A stretch of DNA of 64,000 nucleotides from JACNIV01 sp965370415 (GTDB lineage Bacteria; Cloacimonadota; Cloacimonadia; Cloacimonadales; TCS61). Location of the stretch: positions 40,893 through 104,892 of the forward strand of contig CBDUTJ010000004.1 in assembly GCA_965370415.1 (NCBI GenBank), given 5' to 3'. The position numbers were made by a program, and so were the translations under genes. The notes under the pieces are model-generated. The model made no database searches and was not told the origin of the DNA. It worked only from the letters and a program-made list of their open reading frames with translations. Positions 42,574-51,303 of the stretch are shown here, piece after piece (the first letter of the stretch is position 1; each line of letters begins with the position of its first letter).

Positions 42574-43197
42574 ATGAAAAAAATATTTCTTTTTATCCTT
42601 CCAGTTCTCATACTTGCCGGCTGTTCTACGGAAGGAGACATTAAAATAATCAATCGAACAGACCATTATCTTTATTTTACTATCAAGGGTAGCGATTATA
42701 TTCTGGAAGGTTCACCTGATTCTGATCCAAGTAAAACCATAACCGTAGATACAGGCAGCCAATTCCTTTTCTGGGGTGGTGATGCGACCAAAGTGGACAT
42801 GACACTCGAAGGTGAGACCTTTATGATGCAGTGGGCAAACGATGATGGCTCCCCCAGCGGAGATTATTATACCGAAACCACGCTCAATGTGCCTGCCAAC
42901 GAAACGTTAAAGATCTATTGTGAGCCTACACACGCTGGTGTAAAACTGGTCAATAACTCTGAAGTGGATATTGTTGATTTCTCTTATTATACTGATGATA
43001 ACGGCACACTTTTTGCTTTAATAGATTATCCAATTCTTTCCGGAGATTCCATCTGGAGCAGGTTGAAAGCAACTACAACCTACGATTCTATTGTTTATTC
43101 ATTTGTAATTAAATATGCGAACGGTTTGTTTGATAGTAGTTATGTTAATTATGACAATTTGATCGTGGATGAACAGTTGAGGATAGAGTTGGAATAA
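42574..43197 (+). CDS. Lipoprotein, unknown
   Basis: A 207-residue lipoprotein with Cys17 in LILAGC. The start ATG at 42574 has GGAGG 6 bp upstream. The mature part is beta-rich and acidic (DIKIINRTDHYLYFTIKG, a start typical of small immunoglobulin-like surface lipoproteins). No family recognised. Its promoter, if any, must lie inside or left of the inverted-repeat element that ends 30 bp upstream. Confidence 0.68.
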   Translation: MKKIFLFILPVLILAGCSTEGDIKIINRTDHYLYFTIKGSDYILEGSPDSDPSKTITVDTGSQFLFWGGDATKVDMTLEGETFMMQWANDDGSPSGDYYTETTLNVPANETLKIYCEPTHAGVKLVNNSEVDIVDFSYYTDDNGTLFALIDYPILSGDSIWSRLKATTTYDSIVYSFVIKYANGLFDSSYVNYDNLIVDEQLRIELE

Positions 43198-43523
43198 CCG
43201 CAAAAAAAGCACAAAATTTTTTTAAGTTGGTGTAACTATGGTTGGTTAGAAACTATATTTCCTGATAGAGATTCGGGATATAGAGCCAGTGGGATTTTTC
43301 TCGCTATCCAGAAAAGGTTTGTTTCCTTTTTTTAGAGATTTAGTAAAGATATTTTCATATAAAAAAACATTTGACAAAATTTGATAATTGAAGTTACTTA
43401 GTAATTGTCTTAATTAAAATTGAATTCATTATAGGAATTATAATACTGAATACGAAATTCGTTTGATATTTATGTTAGTTGAGGAAAACTAAAAAGACAA
43501 CATTGCTGAAATAGGAGAAAACA
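43198..43523. other. 326-bp gap before a secreted-protein gene
   Basis: It contains an imperfect hairpin (TCCTGA...TCGGGA near 43259-43277) and TTGACA at 43371-43376 with TACTTA 18 bases on, a weak promoter candidate for the gene at 43524. No gene or RNA gene is visible. Confidence 0.4.
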
Positions 43524-45092
43524 ATGAAAAATAAAAAAATATTAGTTTTAATCTTTTGCCTTTTACCTTTTTCCTTTCTTATTGCCGATAACTACATGGA
43601 CCAACTTGCTTACTTAGAAGGTGAGCACCCGCGTTCTTGGTTCGGAAACACTTTAGCGGCACTCGATTTTAACGGAGACGGCTACGATGATCTGGTTGTA
43701 TCTTCACCAGCAATAAATTACACTGGCAGATTATATTTCTACCTAGGAGCAGAAGAATTCGATGATCAGGTTGATTTCACATTATCAGGTGTACTTGGAA
43801 ATTATTTAGCTTCCTACCTCACTAACCTTGGCGACATAAACGGAGATGGTTGCGAAGATCTGGGGTATTCCTGCCAGGATGCAGACAGCTTGTATTTAAA
43901 TATACTTCTTGGTAATACCGAACAGGATACAATACCGGATTTTGTGATGAGTAGATACGAATATGATTATAACGCATCATCAATCCGTACACTTGGTGAC
44001 ATTAACAATGATGGATTTGATGATGTGGGAATTACATGGCGTCGTCATTTTATGTTCGATCCTGATGAGTTAATAGAGTTCTTTATAATATTGGGAAGTC
44101 CTGAAATTAGTGAGCCACAGTTACTATTCGTAAAAGGTAGTGTTAATTATGGATTTAGTGGTGTTGGAGATGTGAACAACGACGGCTTTGATGACTTTTG
44201 TGTTGGTTATTGTGATGACTATTATACTAATAATCTATATTATGGTAGCACGGTAATCGATACAACAAACTTTGTTTGCCTTTGGGAAGCAGAATCTACT
44301 AATATGACACTCGGTTTACCGGCGGGAGATTTGAATAATGACGGTTTTGCAGACTTTGGAGGACATTTCTCCTGGGATGTAGATATTTGGTTTGGGAGTG
44401 ACAACATTACGCAAAGTTATGATTTAACTTTGATTTATGGCAATGGAGGTGGTGGTCAGGATTTTGGCTTCGATCACGGAGATTTGAATAATGACGGTTT
44501 TAGTGATATGGTTCTCGGTTCGCCAAATTGGGGATTGAATGGAGCCGCTTTTCTCTATTTGGGTAATGAAACACCTAATAATTCTGTCGATATTGAATTT
44601 GAAGAACCACCGGGTGTGCACCATCGTTTTGGGAAAGCGGTAGCTATTGGAAGATTTGACGGTGATGAATACGAAGACCTCGCAATCGCAGGCCCTGAGG
44701 AAACATCAACCGGACCAAATCCCGGTTATGTTTATGTTCTTGCCGGCAATTGCGATTTGGAAGATTTAGTAGATGTGGAAGAAAATGTAATTCCAGCAGT
44801 AAAGGAAATAACATTTAATGCTTATCCGAATCCTTTTAATCCAATTGTTACTTTCGAAATAAAAGCAGATGGTTATGAAAAACTTCAAATTGAAATCTTT
44901 AATGTAAAAGGACAGATTGTTGAGAGGATTGATGCGTTCCCAAACAGGGGTTTGGGAACGAGTAATGTCGGACGAGGTGAAACAATAACTTGGAATGCAG
45001 AGAAACAAGCTTCCGGTGTCTATTTTTGTAAACTCGTTAACGTCGGGACAGGGAAAATCCTGTCTGTAAAAAAAGTAACATTGTTGAAGTAA
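43524..45092 (+). CDS. Secreted FG-GAP repeat (integrin-alpha-like) protein with Por-type sorting domain
   Basis: A 522-residue exported protein with a signal peptide (about 1-21). Seven FG-GAP-type repeats with calcium-binding DxNxDGxxD loops are visible (LDFNGDGYDDLVV, GDINGDGCEDLGY, GDINNDGFDDVGI, GDVNNDGFDDFCV, GDLNNDGFADFGG, GDLNNDGFSDMVLG, GRFDGDEYEDLAI), forming a beta-propeller. The sorting domain begins NAYPNPFNPIVTFEI and ends SVKKVTLLK. In it, the loop DAFPNRGLGTSNVGRGE is encoded by a DNA palindrome. Likely a surface adhesin or binding protein. Confidence 0.87.
   Translation: MKNKKILVLIFCLLPFSFLIADNYMDQLAYLEGEHPRSWFGNTLAALDFNGDGYDDLVVSSPAINYTGRLYFYLGAEEFDDQVDFTLSGVLGNYLASYLTNLGDINGDGCEDLGYSCQDADSLYLNILLGNTEQDTIPDFVMSRYEYDYNASSIRTLGDINNDGFDDVGITWRRHFMFDPDELIEFFIILGSPEISEPQLLFVKGSVNYGFSGVGDVNNDGFDDFCVGYCDDYYTNNLYYGSTVIDTTNFVCLWEAESTNMTLGLPAGDLNNDGFADFGGHFSWDVDIWFGSDNITQSYDLTLIYGNGGGGQDFGFDHGDLNNDGFSDMVLGSPNWGLNGAAFLYLGNETPNNSVDIEFEEPPGVHHRFGKAVAIGRFDGDEYEDLAIAGPEETSTGPNPGYVYVLAGNCDLEDLVDVEENVIPAVKEITFNAYPNPFNPIVTFEIKADGYEKLQIEIFNVKGQIVERIDAFPNRGLGTSNVGRGETITWNAEKQASGVYFCKLVNVGTGKILSVKKVTLLK
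44935..44960. repeat. Palindromic element in frame inside a sorting domain
   Basis: CGTTCCCAAAC (44935-44945) and GTTTGGGAACG (44950-44960) pair perfectly over 11 bp around AGGG. The encoded peptide FPNRGLGT is the same as at 24086-24110, in another gene. Confidence 0.78.
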
Positions 45093-45094
45093 TG

Positions 45095-45153
45095 CTCCCC
45101 TTTGTACCGTGTCTGACTTTTTAATCGCCTTTGGTGATTTGACGGAAGGGGAG
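45095..45153. repeat. Hairpin repeat between secreted-protein genes
   Basis: CTCCCCTT (45095-45102) pairs with AAGGGGAG (45146-45153), with an inner small hairpin ATCGCC/GGTGAT. The part GTGTCTGACTT...GACGGAA recurs in altered form inside the element at 42275-42543 and, as GTGTCTGACTT, at 57842-57852. It follows the stop codon by 2 bp and could also aid transcript ending. Confidence 0.45.
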
Positions 45154-45205
45154 ACAAACGAACAGAGTTCGCTTAGAGGGGTTTTAAACCAAAACAAAGG
45201 AGGAA

Positions 45206-48200
45206 ATGATGTTTTGTAAAAAAGTAGTTGTTAGTGCAATTCTAACATTATTGATCGTAAGTGGTCTTTTCGGATTATATTCCGATGATTTTATCCTGGG
45301 TTCATATACCTATTTACGAGGTTATTCTGATGAAACTTATTTTCAATACCTATCTGAAGCCAATTATAATTGCCTTAATGCCAGTATAATTGATGAGAGC
45401 ATACAATCATTGTACCAGAAATCAGATGATTATAACCTGGATATAATTCTTCATGACCATATCTGGCAGCCCGGGAATGGAGCAGTAGGTGTTTATTATC
45501 TTACAAGTTCAAATAACTATTACTATGAAGCAGAATATTCGGAAATTGGAGAAACATTTCCGGGAGAAGATTTAGCTGATAAATTCTATTATCGAATTCA
45601 TAGAGAAGAAGGTTTGGGTGATAGTTTTCAGGACATAGAAAATGGAGCATCAAATGACTGGGTCTGGCAATGCTTAGAAGGAACCCACGATCCCGGAGTG
45701 GTATGCGACACACTTTTCTGGAAATGGCAGAAACTTGAAGACGATGAATGGGTGGATAAACATGTGGAAAAAGAAATACTTCTACCCAAACAAAATTCTC
45801 TATTTATTATGGACACATTATATTTTGAGTTCCAATTGAAAATTGATGATCTTTCCCATCCTGATGATACACCGATCTGCGACTTTGATTTTTATATTTC
45901 AACTAAAGAGGGAAATCATTATATACAAAACAATTTAACACTAAATAGTTGCAGTCCATTTGTGTATGATAACGAACTTAGCGTAGGTGAATATAATAAT
46001 CATGACCCATATAACCCGAATTACAAAACTTTTTCATTTTATGCACTTGTAGATGAAATAGACGAGAATTTGATATTCGATTACGATTCATATCATCCTT
46101 TGCTTAGGAACATTAATTTCAAAGTTTACTGGCATGGAAACGGTAACCTTTACCTTGATCGTTTCAGGATCTATGATGATATCTACAGGAAATTAGAGGA
46201 AGGGATTTATGATAATATGCTTATCACTCGTGTTGCATCATTAAAAACAGGTGCACCAAACCTGAAGTTCTTATACAGTAAAGATGAACCAGCTCAGCCG
46301 CAATTCGATTCATACAGGTTAGTTGAGGATATACTCGATGGCAGCCAATGTGACAGCTTAATAACCGCTGTGAATAAAAAAGGTTGTTGGTATGGTGTTG
46401 ATAATTATTTTCATCATGAGTTATTTGAATACATATCGGAACCGGAGCAGATAATGTTCGATATGTATCCATGTGCCAGTGATACAAAATGGAATTGTTC
46501 ACCTAATATAACGGTTTATCATATTCAAGATCGTATTCAAAACATGATGTTTTGGTATAAAGATATAAAGGAGGAGATATGTGAAACCGAAAACATAGAT
46601 TTTTTTTGTATTCCTCAAACTCAAGGTGTATATTATGTAGAGCCGGGGCATTTTAATAATCCTGACCGACATTGGGGAAGCATGCGACCTCCGTCTAATA
46701 TGCAAAAGTGTCTTCAGTTTCTTCCTTTATGCTATGGAGCAGACGGTATAGTTGATTACAAACTTATTTCACATTACAATTATGGTTCAAGAAGCGAGGA
46801 AAATAATGAACCCGTAGAAGGAGATATTGACTTTATGTTTGAAGATTCTTCTCGTGATGTTTATCACAGGCTAGCATTAATTGATAAATATGGTGATGTA
46901 AACAGTGGTACTCCTATACGCACTCCACAGTATTATGCAATTCAGGAAGCAAATCATGAAATAAGCTATCTTGGTCCAATTGTAAAATCATTGGAATGGG
47001 TTGATGCAGGAACAATCGATACAAATGGAAATTATCTCAACTCTGAATTTGAACCATATTATCAAAATCTTGAATATATAAGTGTTTCAGGGGATGGCTT
47101 CTATTCAGGTTTTATGGAATGTGGTGAGTTTGTAGATACTGAAGGTGACCCTTATTTTATGTTCGTTAATAGAAGAACAGATTACAGTCATGAAGACTAT
47201 ATGAGTCCCGGTGGATATGCTGTAGGAATTCCAAAAAATACAGATATTGCTTTTTATGATGCAGAACCCCAAGAAATAGCATTCCACTTCACAGATCCAA
47301 TGGAAAACTACTACCTGATTAATCAATATACCGGTGGTATTTACGACATTACGAACAGTGTTTCCGAAGCAATTTCAATAGAACCCGGAGATGGCATGCT
47401 GTTGAAACTTTGCCAGATGCCGGTTCCACAAGAGATAACGGGGACGACTTCAGTTACCAATGCTTATATTCCCTATAGTGTAACTATTACTTCTACAGGC
47501 ACACTACTTATCTATGATAATGTAGAATTTGGTCCGCATGCTACTCTAACAATCGAAGATGGCGGTCTCGTTATTGTCTGGGGAAATGTACTTTTTGGTG
47601 CTAATTCTAAGATAATTGTTGAAGGTGAATTGCAAATAAATCCACAGAATTTGTTAAATACAGTACTCACTTCAAAAATTAATACTTGGCAAGGTATTGA
47701 ATGTTATGAAGGTGGGGAAATCTGGGTTCAAAATGAATCGATCATCGAAGATGCTGAAACGGGAATTTTTAGTGACGGTGGAGAATTGCATATAATCGAA
47801 AGCACAATTAGTAATTGTGATTACGCTATTGTTCTATACGATAATTCATCTCTTGAGTTTGATACCAGTACTATTAATGTACCTGATAATGAAATAGCAG
47901 TCGGTATTTCCATAGTAAATAATTATAATGAATGTGATATTCAAATAACCGGTGGTCCTACACTAGCTAATTCTAAAATCCAAGGCAATGGAGGAGGAAC
48001 GGGTATTTTTATTGCTTCAATGATTAATGAAACAGAGAAGAAATTTGCAATAGAAAATACTACATTTAACAATTTGGAAGAAGGTATTCATATTGAAGGA
48101 TCAGAAAAAACTGATGATGAGATATTAGAATGTACATTTAATAATTGTGATACAGGGATATATCTTAATGGTTTAGGTAGTATGAAGTATATTCGGAAAT

Positions 48201-49642
48201 GCGGATTTGTTTCCGACTCAATCGGAATCCAACTGAACACTTTTAAAGTTCCTATTATTCACTGTGGTTTTATAAGTAATGTGCCTACGGGTTGCGGAAT
48301 AGAATTCGATTATGTTTCTGGAGTTCCTATAGATTGGCCAGATCCAGGGAAAGCTTCCGTTGATAGTTGTTCTTTCTATGGTGATATAACCGGAATTAGA
48401 TGTGTAAATGCTACACCACGGGTTACAAATTGTGCTTTTACTGGAACTGGAATTGGGATTGAAATTTTCAATCAGTCATTGATTGATATGTCTAGAAATT
48501 CTAATAATTTGTTTGAAAAACCAATACATATTATGTTTAGAGATTCCGGATTGATCAATATCCTAAACGGTCATAATGATTTCTGGGATGTTTTGTTTGA
48601 TTTCATATTCCTTGGCACCTATTACCCATTAAATAGTACACTCAATTGTAATGGTAATTATTGGTCAGATAGACCGTTAGACGAATGGTGGCCTTATGAT
48701 CAATACATAAATATGTTGATCGAACCGGAGAATTTAATAATTGCTGATTATTATAGAATGGATGATTATCCAAATGTTCCACCGGGTTGGGATGCAGATA
48801 ATCGTTATGAAGAAGCAGGGATATTAGAAGCAGACGGAAATCCGATAGAAGCATTGGCATTATACACAACAATTCTATCTGAACAACTGGAAGAGGAGAA
48901 AGGTTTCTGGATGAATTGTATTGATAGAACATTCAATCTTTCGTTACAGTTGAATGAAAATCTATATAGCCTGGTGCAGTTCTACGATACTTTCATTCTC
49001 AATATTCCCGATTTTGTCCCAATCGAAGAAAGGGAAGAACTAATATGCTTTGTAAAGAACTATCAGAAGAAAGTTTACATAGAAATGGAGAGTTTTCAGG
49101 AAGCAGCAGATATTGTTATTATACGTATAGAAGATCCAATTACTCCTGTTGACTCACTATTTGCAGTAATGGAACTGGAAAGTATCTATTATCTCAGCTC
49201 ATCTGGTGGCGGAAGATCGAATGTAATGACATCATATCCACAACATGAACCGGAGGATTGCAAACAACTTCAGAAATGGCATGAAGATCACTGGAATGAG
49301 ATATCCGCTCTTTTAGGTATTGGGGAAAAAATTGAAAATGAAATTAATCAAAATATTCCACTTGTTCCAGTTCTTAATGGTAATTACCCTAACCCGTTCA
49401 ATCCTGAAACAAAAATTGCATTTTCAATTCCTGAAGACAGTAAAGTAAATCTTACAATTTATAACATTAAAGGACAGAAAGTAAAAACACTTGTAAATGA
49501 TCAACTGGAAAAGGGATTTCATGAGATTATCTGGAATAGTAAAGACAACAATGGTAAGTCTGTAGCATCCGGTGTTTATTTCTACAAATTCGATGTTAAC
49601 AGTAAGACAAAGGGTGTTAAGAAAATGCTGTTGTTGAAATAG
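45206..49642 (+). CDS. Very large secreted multidomain protein with beta-helix and Por-type sorting domain
   Basis: A 1478-residue exported protein; AAAGGAGG precedes two adjacent ATGs. A signal peptide (about 1-24) leads to a 700-residue N-terminal part that reads like an alpha/beta glycosidase-like barrel (FLYSKDEPAQPQFDSYR, YKLISHYNYGSR, QYYAIQEANHEISYLGP), with no catalytic motif I can assign. A parallel beta-helix follows at about 735-1190 (GIFSDGGELHIIESTISNC), then a helical, TPR-like segment (1200-1370) and the sorting domain NYPNPFNPETKIAFSI...KKMLLLK. This copy of the sorting domain has no palindrome insert and serves as the reference. Confidence 0.85.
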   Translation: MMFCKKVVVSAILTLLIVSGLFGLYSDDFILGSYTYLRGYSDETYFQYLSEANYNCLNASIIDESIQSLYQKSDDYNLDIILHDHIWQPGNGAVGVYYLTSSNNYYYEAEYSEIGETFPGEDLADKFYYRIHREEGLGDSFQDIENGASNDWVWQCLEGTHDPGVVCDTLFWKWQKLEDDEWVDKHVEKEILLPKQNSLFIMDTLYFEFQLKIDDLSHPDDTPICDFDFYISTKEGNHYIQNNLTLNSCSPFVYDNELSVGEYNNHDPYNPNYKTFSFYALVDEIDENLIFDYDSYHPLLRNINFKVYWHGNGNLYLDRFRIYDDIYRKLEEGIYDNMLITRVASLKTGAPNLKFLYSKDEPAQPQFDSYRLVEDILDGSQCDSLITAVNKKGCWYGVDNYFHHELFEYISEPEQIMFDMYPCASDTKWNCSPNITVYHIQDRIQNMMFWYKDIKEEICETENIDFFCIPQTQGVYYVEPGHFNNPDRHWGSMRPPSNMQKCLQFLPLCYGADGIVDYKLISHYNYGSRSEENNEPVEGDIDFMFEDSSRDVYHRLALIDKYGDVNSGTPIRTPQYYAIQEANHEISYLGPIVKSLEWVDAGTIDTNGNYLNSEFEPYYQNLEYISVSGDGFYSGFMECGEFVDTEGDPYFMFVNRRTDYSHEDYMSPGGYAVGIPKNTDIAFYDAEPQEIAFHFTDPMENYYLINQYTGGIYDITNSVSEAISIEPGDGMLLKLCQMPVPQEITGTTSVTNAYIPYSVTITSTGTLLIYDNVEFGPHATLTIEDGGLVIVWGNVLFGANSKIIVEGELQINPQNLLNTVLTSKINTWQGIECYEGGEIWVQNESIIEDAETGIFSDGGELHIIESTISNCDYAIVLYDNSSLEFDTSTINVPDNEIAVGISIVNNYNECDIQITGGPTLANSKIQGNGGGTGIFIASMINETEKKFAIENTTFNNLEEGIHIEGSEKTDDEILECTFNNCDTGIYLNGLGSMKYIRKCGFVSDSIGIQLNTFKVPIIHCGFISNVPTGCGIEFDYVSGVPIDWPDPGKASVDSCSFYGDITGIRCVNATPRVTNCAFTGTGIGIEIFNQSLIDMSRNSNNLFEKPIHIMFRDSGLINILNGHNDFWDVLFDFIFLGTYYPLNSTLNCNGNYWSDRPLDEWWPYDQYINMLIEPENLIIADYYRMDDYPNVPPGWDADNRYEEAGILEADGNPIEALALYTTILSEQLEEEKGFWMNCIDRTFNLSLQLNENLYSLVQFYDTFILNIPDFVPIEEREELICFVKNYQKKVYIEMESFQEAADIVIIRIEDPITPVDSLFAVMELESIYYLSSSGGGRSNVMTSYPQHEPEDCKQLQKWHEDHWNEISALLGIGEKIENEINQNIPLVPVLNGNYPNPFNPETKIAFSIPEDSKVNLTIYNIKGQKVKTLVNDQLEKGFHEIIWNSKDNNGKSVASGVYFYKFDVNSKTKGVKKMLLLK

Positions 49643-49661
49643 TGGTAATCATAAGAAATAT

Positions 49662-49694
49662 AAACGGGGCTATGATTTCAAAGCCTCGTTTTTT
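49662..49694. terminator. Bidirectional-type intrinsic terminator
   Basis: AACGGGGCT (49663-49671) pairs with AGCCTCGTT (49682-49690) over 9 bp with one G-T pair, followed by a T run. It lies between convergent genes ending at 49642 (+) and 49710 (-). Confidence 0.7.
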
Positions 49695-49709
49695 ATATCT
49701 AATATTAGA

Positions 49710-50834
49710 TTAATCTTCTATTACTTCCACATTGGCACGCGGGATAGTGACTTTTTCACCATTTTCCAGTTCGGCTTCCAAAATACGGACCATTGTTTCA
49801 CTTTCTACTTTCGTAAGCTGTTCCGGTAAACCTGTAACTTTGCCGATAACACCAAAATTAGGCTGACGGATAACGCGGATGGTGGTTCCTATTTCCAGCG
49901 TGGACATCCTGGTTTTAGGTTCTGTGAGCTCTTCTTCCTTGAATTCGATGGGAATAATGATCTCGGGTCGCATTACGCCGGCACGGATCTGGGTGATACC
50001 GTGAATAGATGCTTTGTGGCCATCGAATTGTTTGAGAAGCCCATAAGTCTTTTTTGCCATATCGATCTTACCGAAACCTTCGGTAACCACAATGGTGAGC
50101 CCCACTTCTTCATGACCGGTAATTGCAACGCCAATATTATAACCGAGAAGTTGTTTCAGATCACGATCATCGATGCCACCTGTAATGATACCTGAAACAC
50201 CAACTTCCTGAGCTTTTTTTATAACTGCATAAGAGACCATTGTACCGCAGACGATTATCTTGTCTTTGCATGAATCATCGATCATTTTTGCATCTATCAG
50301 TTGTTCGGGTGAATCTACCAGCATCTTGATATCGCCGAATCTTTCACCGCCGATGCCGAAAATCCCTTGGATATAAGCAGATTTATTTTCTACTATCACG
50401 CCTTCTTCCGGTATAACCTCCACCACAATACCGTCGATAAAAGCTTTTACCTGAACGGGAATACGTGGCTCACGCAGTAGCATTTGTCCGGTGATCTTGG
50501 AGATATTTTCCACTTCACCATCGATAGGAGCTTTAACAACTGTTTTAAAAAGACCGAAAAAGCCCTTTGTTTCTGCAATTACGTCACCTTTTGTTATCTT
50601 ATCTCCAGCTTTGATCTTAAGGAATTGACTAACCAGGTTGGGGGTGGTTCCCAATTTATTGGCAATATTAAAAGGAACAACTTTGCCCGGCAGAAGTGTT
50701 TTTGCCACCATGTCTTCTGCTTTTACCTTATCACCTTTTTTCACCAGAACTTTTCCTTTCAGGGGAAGAATTCTTTCTTTTTTCAGAACTATACTATCTG
50801 TTACGGATAAACCCGGGGAATATGCTTGTGCCAT
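49710..50834 (-). CDS. Barrel-sandwich/KOW protein linked to MutL, unknown function
   Basis: A 374-residue soluble protein. The N-terminal 130 residues contain two lipoyl-like barrel-sandwich hybrids (KGKVLVKKGDKVKAEDMVAK; LKIKAGDKITKGDVIAET...VKAPIDGEVENI), resembling the RnfC N-terminal type without a lipoyl Lys motif. The middle is alpha/beta (KIIVCGTMVSYAVIKKAQEV, GVSGIITGGIDDRDL). The C-terminus has a KOW/SH3-like segment (TTIRVIRQPNFGVIGKVTG). It is the last gene of the MutL cluster; GGAGG precedes its ATG. Confidence 0.7.
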   Translation of the reverse strand: MAQAYSPGLSVTDSIVLKKERILPLKGKVLVKKGDKVKAEDMVAKTLLPGKVVPFNIANKLGTTPNLVSQFLKIKAGDKITKGDVIAETKGFFGLFKTVVKAPIDGEVENISKITGQMLLREPRIPVQVKAFIDGIVVEVIPEEGVIVENKSAYIQGIFGIGGERFGDIKMLVDSPEQLIDAKMIDDSCKDKIIVCGTMVSYAVIKKAQEVGVSGIITGGIDDRDLKQLLGYNIGVAITGHEEVGLTIVVTEGFGKIDMAKKTYGLLKQFDGHKASIHGITQIRAGVMRPEIIIPIEFKEEELTEPKTRMSTLEIGTTIRVIRQPNFGVIGKVTGLPEQLTKVESETMVRILEAELENGEKVTIPRANVEVIED

Positions 50835-50878
50835 TTATTTCCTCCTACTTTTTTGCCACAAAAATGCGCAAAATAAAA

Positions 50879-51274
50879 TTATTCATCGTTTTCTTTTGTA
50901 TTATTGCTGAGAATATATTTTTTTATCTGTAATTTTGGATTCCCAAAATTTATTAAAAGCCCATGCTCGATTCCGGTAGCACGTAAATATCCTAACAGTT
51001 GAGCAATGTGTTCATTTACTAAAGTTGAACATGCTTTTAATTCTACAATTAATTTATTTTCAACGAAAAGGTCTGCAAAGAAATCTCCTAAAACAGTTCC
51101 GTCTTTATCACGGACTTCTATGGGATATTGTTGTTCCACATTCAAACTTTTATTTTTCAACCGGTGACAAAGAGCATTTTCATAGACTTTTTCCAAATGT
51201 CCATGTTTCAGGTAGGAATGAATATCAAAACTTTCTTTCCTGATTGTATCACAGAGTTTAAATATATCTGTCAC
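50879..51274 (-). CDS. GxxExxY-family (PDDEXK_3) protein
   Basis: A 131-residue protein of the widespread GxxExxY family, a PD-(D/E)XK-fold group of unknown role. The naming motif appears as GHLEKVYENAL (residues about 24-34), and GDFFADLFVENKLIVELKA carries the D...E-x-K catalytic-like residues; LLGYLRATGIEHGLLINFG is the conserved end. It sits between mutL and the barrel-sandwich gene on the same strand and may have been inserted into that cluster. Confidence 0.88.
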   Translation of the reverse strand: MTDIFKLCDTIRKESFDIHSYLKHGHLEKVYENALCHRLKNKSLNVEQQYPIEVRDKDGTVLGDFFADLFVENKLIVELKACSTLVNEHIAQLLGYLRATGIEHGLLINFGNPKLQIKKYILSNNTKENDE

Positions 51275-51303
51275 CTTACATACCCTTTTGTGCCTTTTAG
51301 CGG

